NCBI GenBank assembly: GCA_035606355.1
Contig: DATNFO010000024.1
Location: 1-64,000 of the forward strand
Length of the DNA: 64,000 bases
Direction of reading: 5' to 3'
Origin: Sulfopaludibacter sp035606355
Lineage (GTDB): Bacteria > Acidobacteriota > Terriglobia > Bryobacterales > Bryobacteraceae
Shown here: positions 8,985 through 17,957 of the stretch, one piece after another
How the letters are laid out: each line of letters begins with the position of its first letter
Position numbering within the stretch: position 1 is the stretch's first letter
Translations under genes and position numbers: made by a program
The notes under the pieces: model-generated
Seen by the model: the letters and a program-made list of their open reading frames with translations, nothing else
Database searches by the model: none
Told to the model about the DNA's origin: nothing

Positions 8985-9252
8985 AAACCCTATTCTCCTT
9001 CAGAACATTCACCATGTCAAACGTTCCAGTTAGGTAACTGATTTTAAACGGTTTATAAACTTGCAGGAAACGTATTTCCTTGTGCTATGCTACTGTCTCG
9101 GTTGGCTGGAAGCGTTCTCCTCTCGGCTCTGGCGCGACCGCGGAGCGGCCTCGCCGCTCTTCTTCGGATCGTAGGCACCGACTGACCCCAGACTGCTGTG
9201 GAAAAGCTTGTGGAAAACGTGTGCTTGTCGTGTGTGATTGGTGTGTAAAACG
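8985..9252. other. Probable replication-origin region upstream of dnaA
   Basis: The stretch between the tRNA and dnaA holds an A/T-richer segment at about 9030-9085 in otherwise GC-rich DNA, and two DnaA-box-like repeats near dnaA. With dnaA-dnaN-gyrB on one side and parAB/parS/rsmG/mnmG 11 kb away, this is the natural oriC candidate. Few boxes are seen, so part of the origin could instead be between dnaA and dnaN. Confidence 0.45.
9197..9217 (-). promoter_or_regulatory. Two DnaA-box-like direct repeats
   Basis: TGTGGAAAA occurs at 9197-9205 and 9209-9217, 12 bp apart. Each is one base from TGTGGATAA, the complement of the consensus DnaA box TTATCCACA. They sit 36-56 bp before dnaA, so they may serve in initiation or in autoregulation of dnaA. 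Confidence 0.5.
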
Positions 9253-10572
9253 ATGAATTATTGGGATCAAATCCGCAATTATCTCCGGCAACGGGTTAGT
9301 TCGGAGGAGTATGCGAACTGGCTGCAGGGCACAACTGCCGGGGCAGTTGAAGGGGACCTCTTGTGCGTGTCTGTGCCGGACCAGGAAACGCAATCGTGGC
9401 TGGAAACGGAATACTCCACGCTCGTGCTCAACGGCATTCGGGAGCTTTCATTGCCGGTGCGCCGGGTGCGCTACCAGGCTATGCCGATCCGCGGTGTGCG
9501 GAATCAGGCTCTGGCGTCAATAGACGGGACAGCGGTGGCTCCCGAGATGGAAGTGGCGAGTCCGTTGAACCCGAAATTCACGTTCGATTCGTTCGTGGTG
9601 GGCGCCTGTAATCAGTTTGCTCACGCGGCTGCGCGCAGCGTAGCCACGAATCCTTCCCGCAGCTACAACCCGCTGTTCCTCTACGGTGGCACAGGCATGG
9701 GAAAGACGCACCTGATGCATGCGATCGGACGGGAATTGACGGCGAAGTTCGGTTCCATGCGCGTGATCTACACTTCCAGCGAGCGGTTCATGAACGAGAT
9801 GATCGCTTGCATCCGTACGGAGCGTATGGCGCAATTTCAGCGGCGCTACCGGGAAGTCGACGTGCTGCTGATTGACGATATCCAATTGCTCGGCACGAAG
9901 GAACGCACGCAGGAAGAGTTCTTCCACACGTTCAACGAACTGCACGAGCATCAGAAGCAGATTGTGATCTCGAGCGATTGCCCTCCGAAAGATATTCCCG
10001 GCCTCGTGGAACGGCTGCGTTCGCGATTCGAGTGGGGACTGCTCGCGGATTTACAGCCGCCCGACCTCGAGACCAAGATGGCGATTCTGGATAAGAAGGC
10101 CGAACTCGAGAACATCACGCTGCCGGATGACGTGCGCTCTTTCATGGCATCGAAAACCAAGAGCAACGTCCGTGAACTCGAAGGCGCGCTGGTGAAACTG
10201 ATCGCCTATTCGTCGCTCACGGGAACGCCCATCAATCTACAGATGGCGCAGCAGGTGTTGAAACATCTGGTACATGTGCAGGACCGGCGAGTGACCATCG
10301 ATGCCATTCAGAAGGGTGTCGCAGAGCGGTTCGGAATCAAGCAATCGCAGCTCAGGGAAAAGAGCAACACGAAGAAGATTGTTTACCCCCGGCAGATCGC
10401 CATGTACCTGGTGAAGGAGCTGACTGATGCATCGCTTCCGGAGATCGGGCGCGCGTTTGGCGGCAAGCACCATACGACCGTGATTCACTCGATCACGAAG
10501 ATCGAGCAAATGCGCGAGAAAGATCCGGATTTAAACAGGCTCCTGCACAGCCTAATGGACTCATTGCAATGA
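9253..10572 (+). CDS. dnaA: Chromosomal replication initiator DnaA
   Basis: The product is 439 residues and has all four domains. N-terminal domain I begins MNYWDQIRNYLRQRVSSEEY. The AAA+ core has Walker A GGTGMGKT at 145-152 and Walker B VLLIDDIQLL. The C-terminal DNA-binding domain contains the box-recognition signature GGKHHTTVIHS. It unwinds oriC and loads the helicase. A TTG at 9238 is also in frame, but the ATG at 9253 matches the usual DnaA N-terminus better. There is no obvious Shine-Dalgarno. dnaN follows 245 bp downstream in the same direction. Confidence 0.97.
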   Translation: MNYWDQIRNYLRQRVSSEEYANWLQGTTAGAVEGDLLCVSVPDQETQSWLETEYSTLVLNGIRELSLPVRRVRYQAMPIRGVRNQALASIDGTAVAPEMEVASPLNPKFTFDSFVVGACNQFAHAAARSVATNPSRSYNPLFLYGGTGMGKTHLMHAIGRELTAKFGSMRVIYTSSERFMNEMIACIRTERMAQFQRRYREVDVLLIDDIQLLGTKERTQEEFFHTFNELHEHQKQIVISSDCPPKDIPGLVERLRSRFEWGLLADLQPPDLETKMAILDKKAELENITLPDDVRSFMASKTKSNVRELEGALVKLIAYSSLTGTPINLQMAQQVLKHLVHVQDRRVTIDAIQKGVAERFGIKQSQLREKSNTKKIVYPRQIAMYLVKELTDASLPEIGRAFGGKHHTTVIHSITKIEQMREKDPDLNRLLHSLMDSLQ

Positions 10573-10638
10573 AGTTGCTGCGATTTCCACATTTGCCCTT
10601 TTTTGGGGCTATGGAAAACTGTGCGAAACTTCGCTGCG

Positions 10639-10668
10639 CTCCGGTTTTAGGGCGGACGCCCTCCGGAG
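10639..10668 (+). terminator. Long imperfect hairpin downstream of dnaA
   Basis: CTCCGG (10639-10644) pairs with CCGGAG (10663-10668) and AGGGCG (10649-10654) with CGCCCT (10657-10662), leaving a 4-nt T bulge and a tiny loop. A T/C-rich stretch follows. It could terminate dnaA mRNA or be a structural element of the origin. Confidence 0.4.
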
Positions 10669-10718
10669 ATCCTCTCTTGTTTACTCCTTCACCGGTGGCG
10701 CAAAGTAGTTGAATTTAG

Positions 10719-10724
10719 TATAAT
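10719..10724 (+). promoter_or_regulatory. Possible -10 element upstream of dnaN
   Basis: A perfect TATAAT in an A/T-rich patch lies about 95 bp upstream of dnaN. No good -35 box is at the right spacing, so the promoter call is tentative. Confidence 0.3.
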
Positions 10725-10817
10725 TTAGGTAGTCTTCAACAAATTGCACAGGCCCGATGAAAACGGTTCTTATAGTGCTCATCTATACAGCCTGAATAGA
10801 ATAGGAGCTCGGTCCAA

Positions 10818-11936
10818 ATGGAATTCACCGTCAGCAAGTCCGATCTCGTAAAAGAACTGAGTCTGTCGCAAGGCGTGGTGGAGAAGAAGACCACGATTCC
10901 GATTCTGTCGAACGTGCTGCTGGAAGCGTCCGGAGATCGCGTGAATCTAACGGCTACGGACCTGGAGCTGGGGATCCGCTGCTCCTGTCCGGCGCGCGTG
11001 AAGAAGGAAGGCTCCGGAACGGTGCCGGCGCGGAAGCTTTTGGATTTCGTTCGCCTGCTGCCCGAGGGCGATGTAAACATGAAGTTTTTGGAGAATCACT
11101 GGGCGAGCATCACGTGCGGACGGTCGCGGACGCGCATCGCCGGCATGAGCCGCGAGAGTTTCCCCGAACTGCCGCAGATGCCGGAGGCGTTGGCTGAAAT
11201 TCCTATAAAGACGCTTTCGAGCATGATTGCGCGAACTGCATTTGCGATCTCCATGGAGGAATCGCGCTTCACGTTGAACGGGGCGCTGCTGTTGATGCGG
11301 CCCGAGGGTCTGACGATGGTCGCGACCGATGGCCATCGCCTGGCGTTTGTGCAGGCGAAGCCCGAAGAGAGCGGCAATGTGGATCAGCAGTTCCGGGCAT
11401 TGGTTCCGAAGAAAGCAATGGCGGAGTTGGTGAAGCTGGCCGACGATTCAGGCGAGGGCGGTAAGGCGGTTTTCGCGGGCGACGACAATCACCTGTTCTT
11501 TCAGGTTGGGCACCGTTTGTTGATGACCCGCAAGCTTACCGGCAACTTTCCGGATTATGAGCGCGTGCTGCCGAAGGACCATTCGCTTTCGGCGACGTTG
11601 CAGAAAGACGAGATCCGCGCGGCGATCGAGCGCGTTGCGCAGTTTGCGGATGAACGGTCGCGTGCGATTCGCGTGCAGTTCGTCAGTGGGGAAGTGCGGG
11701 TATTTTCCTCGAGCGTGGAAATGGGTGAATCCGAAGAAAGCGTGCCGAGCCAGTACAACGGGCCGGACCTCGAAATCGGATTCAATGCGCAGTATCTACT
11801 CGATTTTCTGCGTGCGATTCCGCAAGAGCACGTATCTTTCGAACTGAAGGATCAAAAGAGCGCGGGAGAAATGCGGCCGGCAGGCGACAAGATCGCGGAC
11901 CAGTACCGCTACGTCGTCATGCCAATGAGAATCTGA
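10818..11936 (+). CDS. dnaN: DNA polymerase III beta subunit (sliding clamp)
   Basis: A 372-residue clamp protein, the usual length. It starts MEFTVSKSDLVKELSLSQGV and includes IPILSNVLLEA. The conserved clamp C-terminus ends YRYVVMPMRI, where VMPMR lies in the partner-binding pocket. It forms a ring that tethers polymerase to DNA. An AGGAG lies about 9 nt before the ATG. gyrB follows after 67 bp; the recF gene often found between them is absent. Confidence 0.97.
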   Translation: MEFTVSKSDLVKELSLSQGVVEKKTTIPILSNVLLEASGDRVNLTATDLELGIRCSCPARVKKEGSGTVPARKLLDFVRLLPEGDVNMKFLENHWASITCGRSRTRIAGMSRESFPELPQMPEALAEIPIKTLSSMIARTAFAISMEESRFTLNGALLLMRPEGLTMVATDGHRLAFVQAKPEESGNVDQQFRALVPKKAMAELVKLADDSGEGGKAVFAGDDNHLFFQVGHRLLMTRKLTGNFPDYERVLPKDHSLSATLQKDEIRAAIERVAQFADERSRAIRVQFVSGEVRVFSSSVEMGESEESVPSQYNGPDLEIGFNAQYLLDFLRAIPQEHVSFELKDQKSAGEMRPAGDKIADQYRYVVMPMRI

Positions 11937-12003
11937 GTCTCGAGCAGGCTTTAACGCGCCTTCGCGTATGACTCAGTATTGAGACTGTAGCAGCAAGGGA
12001 AAT

Positions 12004-14442
12004 ATGGCAAATAGTGAAATGCAGCCGGGAACCGGTGACGTTTACGATTCCTCCAGTATCAAGGTGCTCGAAGGCCTTGAAGCGGTGCGTCTGCGGCCCG
12101 CGATGTATATCGGATCGACTGGCGAAATCGGGCTTCACCACCTGGTGTATGAAGTAGTGGACAACTCCGTGGACGAAGCGCTCGCGGGCTTCGCCGACGA
12201 AATTAAAGTAACCATCCACGACGACAACTCGGTGACGGTGATCGATAACGGCCGTGGAATACCGGTCGATCTTCACGAAGACGAGGGCGTCTCGGCAGCG
12301 CAGGTAGTGATGACCAAGCTGCACGCCGGCGGCAAGTTCGATTCCAAGAGCTACAAGGTCTCTGGCGGCCTGCACGGCGTCGGCGTGAGTTGCGTGAACG
12401 CGCTGAGTGAGAAGCTCGATCTTGAAATCTGGCGCGATGGATACACGTGGACCCAGGAGTATTCCTGCGGCGCTCCAAAGGCTCCGCTGGCGAAAGCCGG
12501 GAAGGCCGGCAAAAAGACGGGGACGCGGGTCACTTTCAAACCCGATACGTCCATCATGACGACCAGCGTATTCAACTTCGATACGCTCGCGCAGCGGCTG
12601 CGGCAACTCGCGTTTCTGAATAAGGGTTTGAAAATTACGCTCACCGATGAGCGCGTAGAGGGCGAGGCGAAGTCGCAGGAATTTCTGTATGAGGGCGGAA
12701 TCGCCGAGTTCATCAAGCACCTGAACCGCGGTAAGCAGGTTCTTCACGAAAAGCCTATCCATTTCGACACCGAAAAGCCCGGCCCGAACGGGACCATCAC
12801 GATGGAGGTGGCGCTGCAATACAACGACACCTACTCGGTGAACGAGTTCAGTTTTGCAAACAACATCAACACCGTGGATGGCGGGACGCACCTCACGGGC
12901 TTCCGCACGGCCCTGACCCGCACGATCAACTCCTTCGGCCAGGCGCAGGGTATGTTCAAAGAAAAAGAGAGCCTGACGGGCGACGACGTCCGGGAAGGCT
13001 TAACCGCCGTGGTCAGTGTGAAGGTGCCTCAGCCGCAGTTCGAAGGGCAGACCAAAGGCAAACTGAACAGCGACATCTCCGGCATGATGACGGCATTCGT
13101 CAACGAGAAGTTGACCGAGTACTTCGACAAGAACGCGACGGTGGGCCGCAAGATCGTCAGCAAGGCGATTGAAGCGTCGCGCGCTCGCGAAGCTGCGCGC
13201 AAAGCACGCGATCTCACGCGCCGCAAGGGCGCGCTGGAATCGGGTGGCATGCCTCATAAACTCGCGGATTGCCAGGAGCGCGATCCGGAACGCTGTGAGT
13301 TGTTCCTGGTAGAGGGCGAATCGGCAGGCGGAACCGCGAAGCAGGGCCGCGACCGGCGTTTCCAGGCGATTCTGCCGCTGAAGGGGAAAATCCTCAACGT
13401 CGAAAAGGCGCGGTACGACAAAATGCTGGGCCACGAGGAAATCCGTGCCATGATCACGGCTCTCGGCACCGGCATCGGCAAGGACGATTTTGACGCGGCC
13501 AAGGTCCGCTACGGCAAGGTGATAATCATGACCGATGCCGATGTGGACGGTTCTCACATCCGTACCCTGCTGCTCACGTTCTTCTTCCGGCACATGAAGG
13601 AGCTGATTGAGCGCGATCACATCTATATCGCGCAACCGCCGCTGTATCGGATCAAGAAGGGCAAGAGCGAGAAGTACATCAAAGACGAAAAGGAATTCAC
13701 GAAGGAAATTATGCGGCGTGCCACTGAGAATCTCTCGGTAGAGATCCACTCGAACGGCAACGGCGCATCGGCTGTGCTGGAAGGCGCTGAGCTTCGCAGC
13801 TTCCTCCTCAACCTCGATGAGTATCAGCAAATCTTCCACAAAGTAGAGCGCCGGATGCGCGATGCCCGTGTGGTCGAGGTGCTCTCGAATGTCGAGCTTA
13901 GAATCGATCACAAGGCGGAATTTCAGGAAGAGCTGAATTTGAAGCCGGTCTTCGATGCTTTGACGAGACTCGGGCTTAAGCCGGAGATGCGGAAGGACGA
14001 GGAGCACTCGTCATACGACGTGGTGTTCCACGATTCGACGAATGCGGAGCGCAGCATCGGGGTGGCCCTGGCGGCGCAGCCGGAATACCGGCGCTTCCGC
14101 GCGCTGGCCCGCACGGTGGCGCGATTCAATCAGCCGCCATTCGTCGCTGTGAAGGATACGCGTCGCGAGACTCAGCCCAACTGGAGCGAGCTACTCGAAT
14201 ACGTCAAGAACGAAGGCAAGAAGGATGCATCGGTGCAGCGCTATAAGGGGCTCGGCGAGATGAACTCCGAGCAGCTTGCCGAAACGACCATGAATCCGGA
14301 AAAGCGCACTCTGCTGAAGGTGCGGTTGGAGGATGCGGTGGAAAGCGAATCGATCTTCTCCACGTTAATGGGCGAGGACGTAGAGAGCCGCCGCAAGTTC
14401 ATTGAAGAAAACGCGCTGGACGTAAAGAACCTCGACGTCTAA
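12004..14442 (+). CDS. gyrB: DNA gyrase subunit B
   Basis: The product is 812 residues, the ATPase subunit of gyrase. The GHKL domain has VDNSVDEALAGFADEI (N-box), IDNGRGIPV and GGLHGVGVSCVNALS. The TOPRIM domain has E437 in EGESAGG and the metal-binding D511, D513, D515 in TDADVDGSH. The C-terminus has the YKGLGEMN motif. It works with GyrA, not in this window. The Shine-Dalgarno is AAGGGAAA close to the ATG. It converges on malQ with only 4 bp between stop codons. A ParE (topo IV) identity is possible in principle, but the context beside dnaN favours gyrB. Confidence 0.95.
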   Translation: MANSEMQPGTGDVYDSSSIKVLEGLEAVRLRPAMYIGSTGEIGLHHLVYEVVDNSVDEALAGFADEIKVTIHDDNSVTVIDNGRGIPVDLHEDEGVSAAQVVMTKLHAGGKFDSKSYKVSGGLHGVGVSCVNALSEKLDLEIWRDGYTWTQEYSCGAPKAPLAKAGKAGKKTGTRVTFKPDTSIMTTSVFNFDTLAQRLRQLAFLNKGLKITLTDERVEGEAKSQEFLYEGGIAEFIKHLNRGKQVLHEKPIHFDTEKPGPNGTITMEVALQYNDTYSVNEFSFANNINTVDGGTHLTGFRTALTRTINSFGQAQGMFKEKESLTGDDVREGLTAVVSVKVPQPQFEGQTKGKLNSDISGMMTAFVNEKLTEYFDKNATVGRKIVSKAIEASRAREAARKARDLTRRKGALESGGMPHKLADCQERDPERCELFLVEGESAGGTAKQGRDRRFQAILPLKGKILNVEKARYDKMLGHEEIRAMITALGTGIGKDDFDAAKVRYGKVIIMTDADVDGSHIRTLLLTFFFRHMKELIERDHIYIAQPPLYRIKKGKSEKYIKDEKEFTKEIMRRATENLSVEIHSNGNGASAVLEGAELRSFLLNLDEYQQIFHKVERRMRDARVVEVLSNVELRIDHKAEFQEELNLKPVFDALTRLGLKPEMRKDEEHSSYDVVFHDSTNAERSIGVALAAQPEYRRFRALARTVARFNQPPFVAVKDTRRETQPNWSELLEYVKNEGKKDASVQRYKGLGEMNSEQLAETTMNPEKRTLLKVRLEDAVESESIFSTLMGEDVESRRKFIEENALDVKNLDV

Positions 14443-14446
14443 GCCG

Positions 14447-15931
14447 CTACACACGGCCGTACAGTTTGGCCAGCTCTTTCAGGCTCGCTGCCAGTTCGCC
14501 CGTCAGGGCTCCAGGTTGTAGGCGCCAGCGCCAGTTTCCGCTTGGGACCGACGGGGTATTCATGCGAGCTTCGCTTCCCAAGCGCAGGACGTCTTGGGCG
14601 GGAAACAGCGCGGCCTCCGCCACCGACATCATCAACGTCCGAATCAGAGTCCACGGCATATCGCGGCCATCGGTATTCAGATAAGCTCGCGCGAAAGCCT
14701 TCTCCTGTTCGATTTGGGCGGCTGTGCGCGTGCTGTCTTTGCCCTCGCTTTTCCACCAGCCGGCGACGGTATCGTTGTCATGTGTTCCCGTATAGGCGAC
14801 CAGGTTGCGCACATAGTTGTGTGGGCGGAACGACTGCGCCTGGTCGTCTTTGCCGAAAGCGAATTGCAGGATCGCCATACCGGGAAAGTGGAACTCATTG
14901 CGCACCGCTTCGACTTCAGCGGTGATCACGCCGAGGTTTTCCGCGACCAGCGGCAGCGCTCCGAGTTTGGCTTCGAGCGCGCGGAAGAGGGCTGCGCCGG
15001 GACCCTGCACCCAGCGGCCATGCTGGGCGGTTTTCTCGTGGGCGGGCACTGCCCAGTACGCTTCGAAGCCGCGGAAGTGGTCCATGCGCACCACGTCGAA
15101 CATGCGGAGAGCTTCGCGCATGCGGTCGATCCACCAGGGAAAGCCGCGCTTGGCCTCAACGTCCCAGCGATAGACCGGATTACCCCACAATTGACCGGTG
15201 GCGGAGAAATAATCGGGCGGCACGCCCGCCACCGCTGTCGGGTTGCCGTGAGCGTCGAGCTGAAACAGGTCGCGGTTCGACCACACGTCCGCCGAATCGT
15301 GCGCCACATAGATCGGAATGTCGCCCATAATGCGGATGCCGCGGGAGGCGCAGTAATCGCGGAGGGCGTTCCACTCGCGGAAAAATTCAAACTGGACGAA
15401 TCGATGGTACGCGATCCCTTCTTCGGAGGCGACTGCCCCCGGTTCCCATTCGGACCAAACGGTTCCGCCGTGGGCCTCTTTCAGCGCCATGAATTGCGCG
15501 TATGCGGGAAGCCAGCAGTGGCTTTCAGCGACAAACGCCGCGAGCGCATCGCGGTCGGCGGGGGTGGCTCGGGTCTGGAAACCAGCGAATGCCTTTTGCA
15601 AGAGCGCGCGCTTCCAGGGGAGGACCTTCTCAAATTCGACGGCGCCGTGCTGGAACGGCGGATTGGCGACATCGGCAGGCCAGAGGTAGCCGCGTTTCAC
15701 GAGGAGATCGGGACTGATGAGCAGCGGATTTCCCGCAAACGCGGAGAAGAGTTGGTACGGCGATTCGCCGTAGCCGACCGGACCGAGCGGCAGCACCTGC
15801 CAAAGGCGCGCTCCGGCTGAATGCATCCAATCGACGAAGCGGAAAGCTTCCGGGCCGAGGTCCCCGACGCCGTAGGGTCCGGGCAGGGAGGTGGGGTGGA
15901 GAAGGATTCCGCAGGAGCGGCCGAGGTCCAT
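14447..15931 (-). CDS. malQ: 4-alpha-glucanotransferase (amylomaltase)
   Basis: The product is 494 residues from the ATG at 15931; an ATG at 15967 would add 12 residues. This GH77 enzyme transfers maltodextrin segments between acceptors. Typical motifs are GRSCGILLHPTSLPG at the N-terminus, RMDHFRGFEAYWAVPA with the nucleophile Asp, VAENLGVIT with the acid/base Glu, and YTGTHDNDTVAGW with the third carboxylate. Length fits bacterial MalQ. It fits the maltodextrin/trehalose enzymes at 56-62 kb functionally, though it is 40 kb away. It is divergent from the TPR gene with a very short shared promoter region. Confidence 0.94.
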   Translation of the reverse strand: MDLGRSCGILLHPTSLPGPYGVGDLGPEAFRFVDWMHSAGARLWQVLPLGPVGYGESPYQLFSAFAGNPLLISPDLLVKRGYLWPADVANPPFQHGAVEFEKVLPWKRALLQKAFAGFQTRATPADRDALAAFVAESHCWLPAYAQFMALKEAHGGTVWSEWEPGAVASEEGIAYHRFVQFEFFREWNALRDYCASRGIRIMGDIPIYVAHDSADVWSNRDLFQLDAHGNPTAVAGVPPDYFSATGQLWGNPVYRWDVEAKRGFPWWIDRMREALRMFDVVRMDHFRGFEAYWAVPAHEKTAQHGRWVQGPGAALFRALEAKLGALPLVAENLGVITAEVEAVRNEFHFPGMAILQFAFGKDDQAQSFRPHNYVRNLVAYTGTHDNDTVAGWWKSEGKDSTRTAAQIEQEKAFARAYLNTDGRDMPWTLIRTLMMSVAEAALFPAQDVLRLGSEARMNTPSVPSGNWRWRLQPGALTGELAASLKELAKLYGRV

Positions 15932-15968
15932 ACTTAATTTTGCGAGAAGGCGCGGGGCGGCGGCCACT

Positions 15969-17957
15969 ATGTTGGTATCGAGTATGCGAGCCGCCGTACT
16001 ATCGTGTTTGTGCTCCGTGGCACTGCTGGCACAGGCTTCCGATCCGGCTTATGAGCCCTTGACCCGTGCTTATGCGGCACTGCGGGCTCACGATTACGAC
16101 GCGGCGATCGCCGGATTTCTGCAGGGCATCGCGGTGGTCCCGGACCGCGTCGCCATCCGTAAGGACCTTGGTTACACGTATTTGAAGGTCGGCGAGAACG
16201 ATCTCGCGCGCGATCAGTTCGAGGCGGCCATGCGGGTCGACGCAGCCGATGAACAGGTGGCGATGGAGTATGCGTTCCTTTGTTTCGAGACGAAGAAACA
16301 GGCGGAGGCGCGGCGCGTTTTCGACCGCGTGCGCAAGAGCGGCAACGCAACCGCCGAGCAGGCGTTCCAGAATATCGATGGCCCGCTGGCGGCCGGCATC
16401 GACCGCTGGCAAAAGGCGATCGCAATGGGCAGCGACAGTTTCAGCGCCCATTTCGAGCTGGCGACGCTCGCGGAACAGCGCGACGAGCTGGCTCTTGCGG
16501 CCGAGCATTTTCAAAAAGCCTGGAAGTTGCTGCCGGACCGGCGCAGCGTCCTTGTGGACTTGGGTCGGGTGTGGAAGTCGATGGGATTGACGGAGCGGGC
16601 GAACGCCGCGCTCCTGGCGGCGTCGCGCGGCGGCGAGCCACGGGCCGCGGAGATGGCGAAAGAGCTTCTACCCGACCGGTATCCCTTTGTCAATGAGTTT
16701 CGGAGTGCACTGGAGTTGGATCCTGCCAATGCGGAACTGCGGCGGGAACTGGGATACTTGCTGCTCCGTATGGAGCGGCAAGACGAGGCGGAGGCGGAGT
16801 TTCGCAAGGTGACGGAGATTGCTCCGGACGACCTGCTCTCGGCAACCCAACTCGGGTTCCTGCTGCATGCGCGCGGACAGGATGCGCTGGCCCGGCCATT
16901 GTTCGAGCGCGTGCTCGCGGGCAGCGACGACGATCTGGCGAATCGAGTTCGCGCGGTGCTGCGCATGCCGCAGGTCCTGCGCAAAGGGGCGGAGGACAAG
17001 GCGCAATCCATCGACGCGAAGGTGATGGCTGAGCGTAGTATCAAAGCCGGTTACATGCAGGACGCACTGCGATATCTGAAGGTGGCTCAGGAGAGCGACC
17101 CGGGCGATTTCGATGTCATGTTGAAGCTCGGGTGGACTTACAACATCCTGTATCAGGATTCGCTCGCCTACCGTTGGTTCCGTCTCGCGGAGAAGAGTCA
17201 GGACACTCGCATTGCGAGCCAGGCGGACGAAGCGGCGCGCCACCTGCGGCAAGGCCTGGAGCCAGTGCGTGTGAGTGTGTGGTTGTATCCGTTGTATTCG
17301 CTGCGCTGGAGCGATCTGTTTTCATACGCGCAGGTGAGGGCCGATTTGCGCGTAGCCGGGCCAATTCAGCCGTATGCGAGTGTGCGCATCGTCGGCGATG
17401 CTCGTGGCAATATCGGCGTGTTTTCGCCGCAGTACCTTTCGGAGAGCTCTCTGATTTTTGCCCTCGGGGCTCGCACTAAGCCATGGAATGGCGTGACGGG
17501 CTGGTTCGAGGCGGGAAACGCCGTGGGCTATCGCAGCGGTCATGCGCTGCCCGATTATCGCGGCGGAGTTTCGGCCGCCCGTTCCTTCGGGCGGACATTG
17601 GGTTCGGAGAGCGGTGGCTGGTTCGCGGATTCTACGCTGGATGGCGTTTTCGTGAGCCGCTTCGGAAATGACTTCATCGTGTACAGCCAGACGCGCGCCG
17701 GCTACACGGCCGCGTCCGGCGGACTCCGGGCGCAGTTTTACTGGAGCGCGAATCTGACGGTGGATTCCCAGCAACAGTATTGGGCGCAGTTCGGTGAAAC
17801 GGGTCCTGGTGTCCGATGGCGTGAGCAGTCGATGCCGGCATCCATGTGGTTTTCGCTTCAGGTGCTGCGCGGCGCGTATCTGGTGAATGCCGGCAATCCG
17901 CGGCGCCCCAGTTTCGATGATGTTCGCGCGGGAGTGTGGTATGCGTTTAGCCTCTAG
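15969..17957 (+). CDS. TPR protein with C-terminal outer-membrane-type domain (NfrA/PgaA-like)
   Basis: The product is 662 residues from the ATG at 15969 (signal peptide ending LLAQA); a second ATG at 15984 is possible. Residues about 25-400 hold tandem TPR-like helical pairs. From about 430 the sequence turns beta-rich, with VSVWLYPLYSLRWSDLFSY and ASVRIVGDARGNIGVFSPQY, ending in an aromatic-rich tail. This resembles the C-terminal region of NfrA (phage N4 receptor) and the TPR-plus-porin layout of PgaA/BcsC exporters. It likely sits in the outer membrane and scaffolds or exports a polysaccharide. The next gene overlaps by 17 bp and is secreted too. The function is inference. Confidence 0.6.
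   Translation: MLVSSMRAAVLSCLCSVALLAQASDPAYEPLTRAYAALRAHDYDAAIAGFLQGIAVVPDRVAIRKDLGYTYLKVGENDLARDQFEAAMRVDAADEQVAMEYAFLCFETKKQAEARRVFDRVRKSGNATAEQAFQNIDGPLAAGIDRWQKAIAMGSDSFSAHFELATLAEQRDELALAAEHFQKAWKLLPDRRSVLVDLGRVWKSMGLTERANAALLAASRGGEPRAAEMAKELLPDRYPFVNEFRSALELDPANAELRRELGYLLLRMERQDEAEAEFRKVTEIAPDDLLSATQLGFLLHARGQDALARPLFERVLAGSDDDLANRVRAVLRMPQVLRKGAEDKAQSIDAKVMAERSIKAGYMQDALRYLKVAQESDPGDFDVMLKLGWTYNILYQDSLAYRWFRLAEKSQDTRIASQADEAARHLRQGLEPVRVSVWLYPLYSLRWSDLFSYAQVRADLRVAGPIQPYASVRIVGDARGNIGVFSPQYLSESSLIFALGARTKPWNGVTGWFEAGNAVGYRSGHALPDYRGGVSAARSFGRTLGSESGGWFADSTLDGVFVSRFGNDFIVYSQTRAGYTAASGGLRAQFYWSANLTVDSQQQYWAQFGETGPGVRWREQSMPASMWFSLQVLRGAYLVNAGNPRRPSFDDVRAGVWYAFSL

Noticed and set aside
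8361..9041. 226-codon plus-strand frame
   Set aside because: It is shadow of tldE and then passes through the antisense of tRNA-Gly, a well-known source of false proteins.
14594..15820. 408-codon plus-strand frame
   Set aside because: Antisense to malQ, with no recognisable domain.
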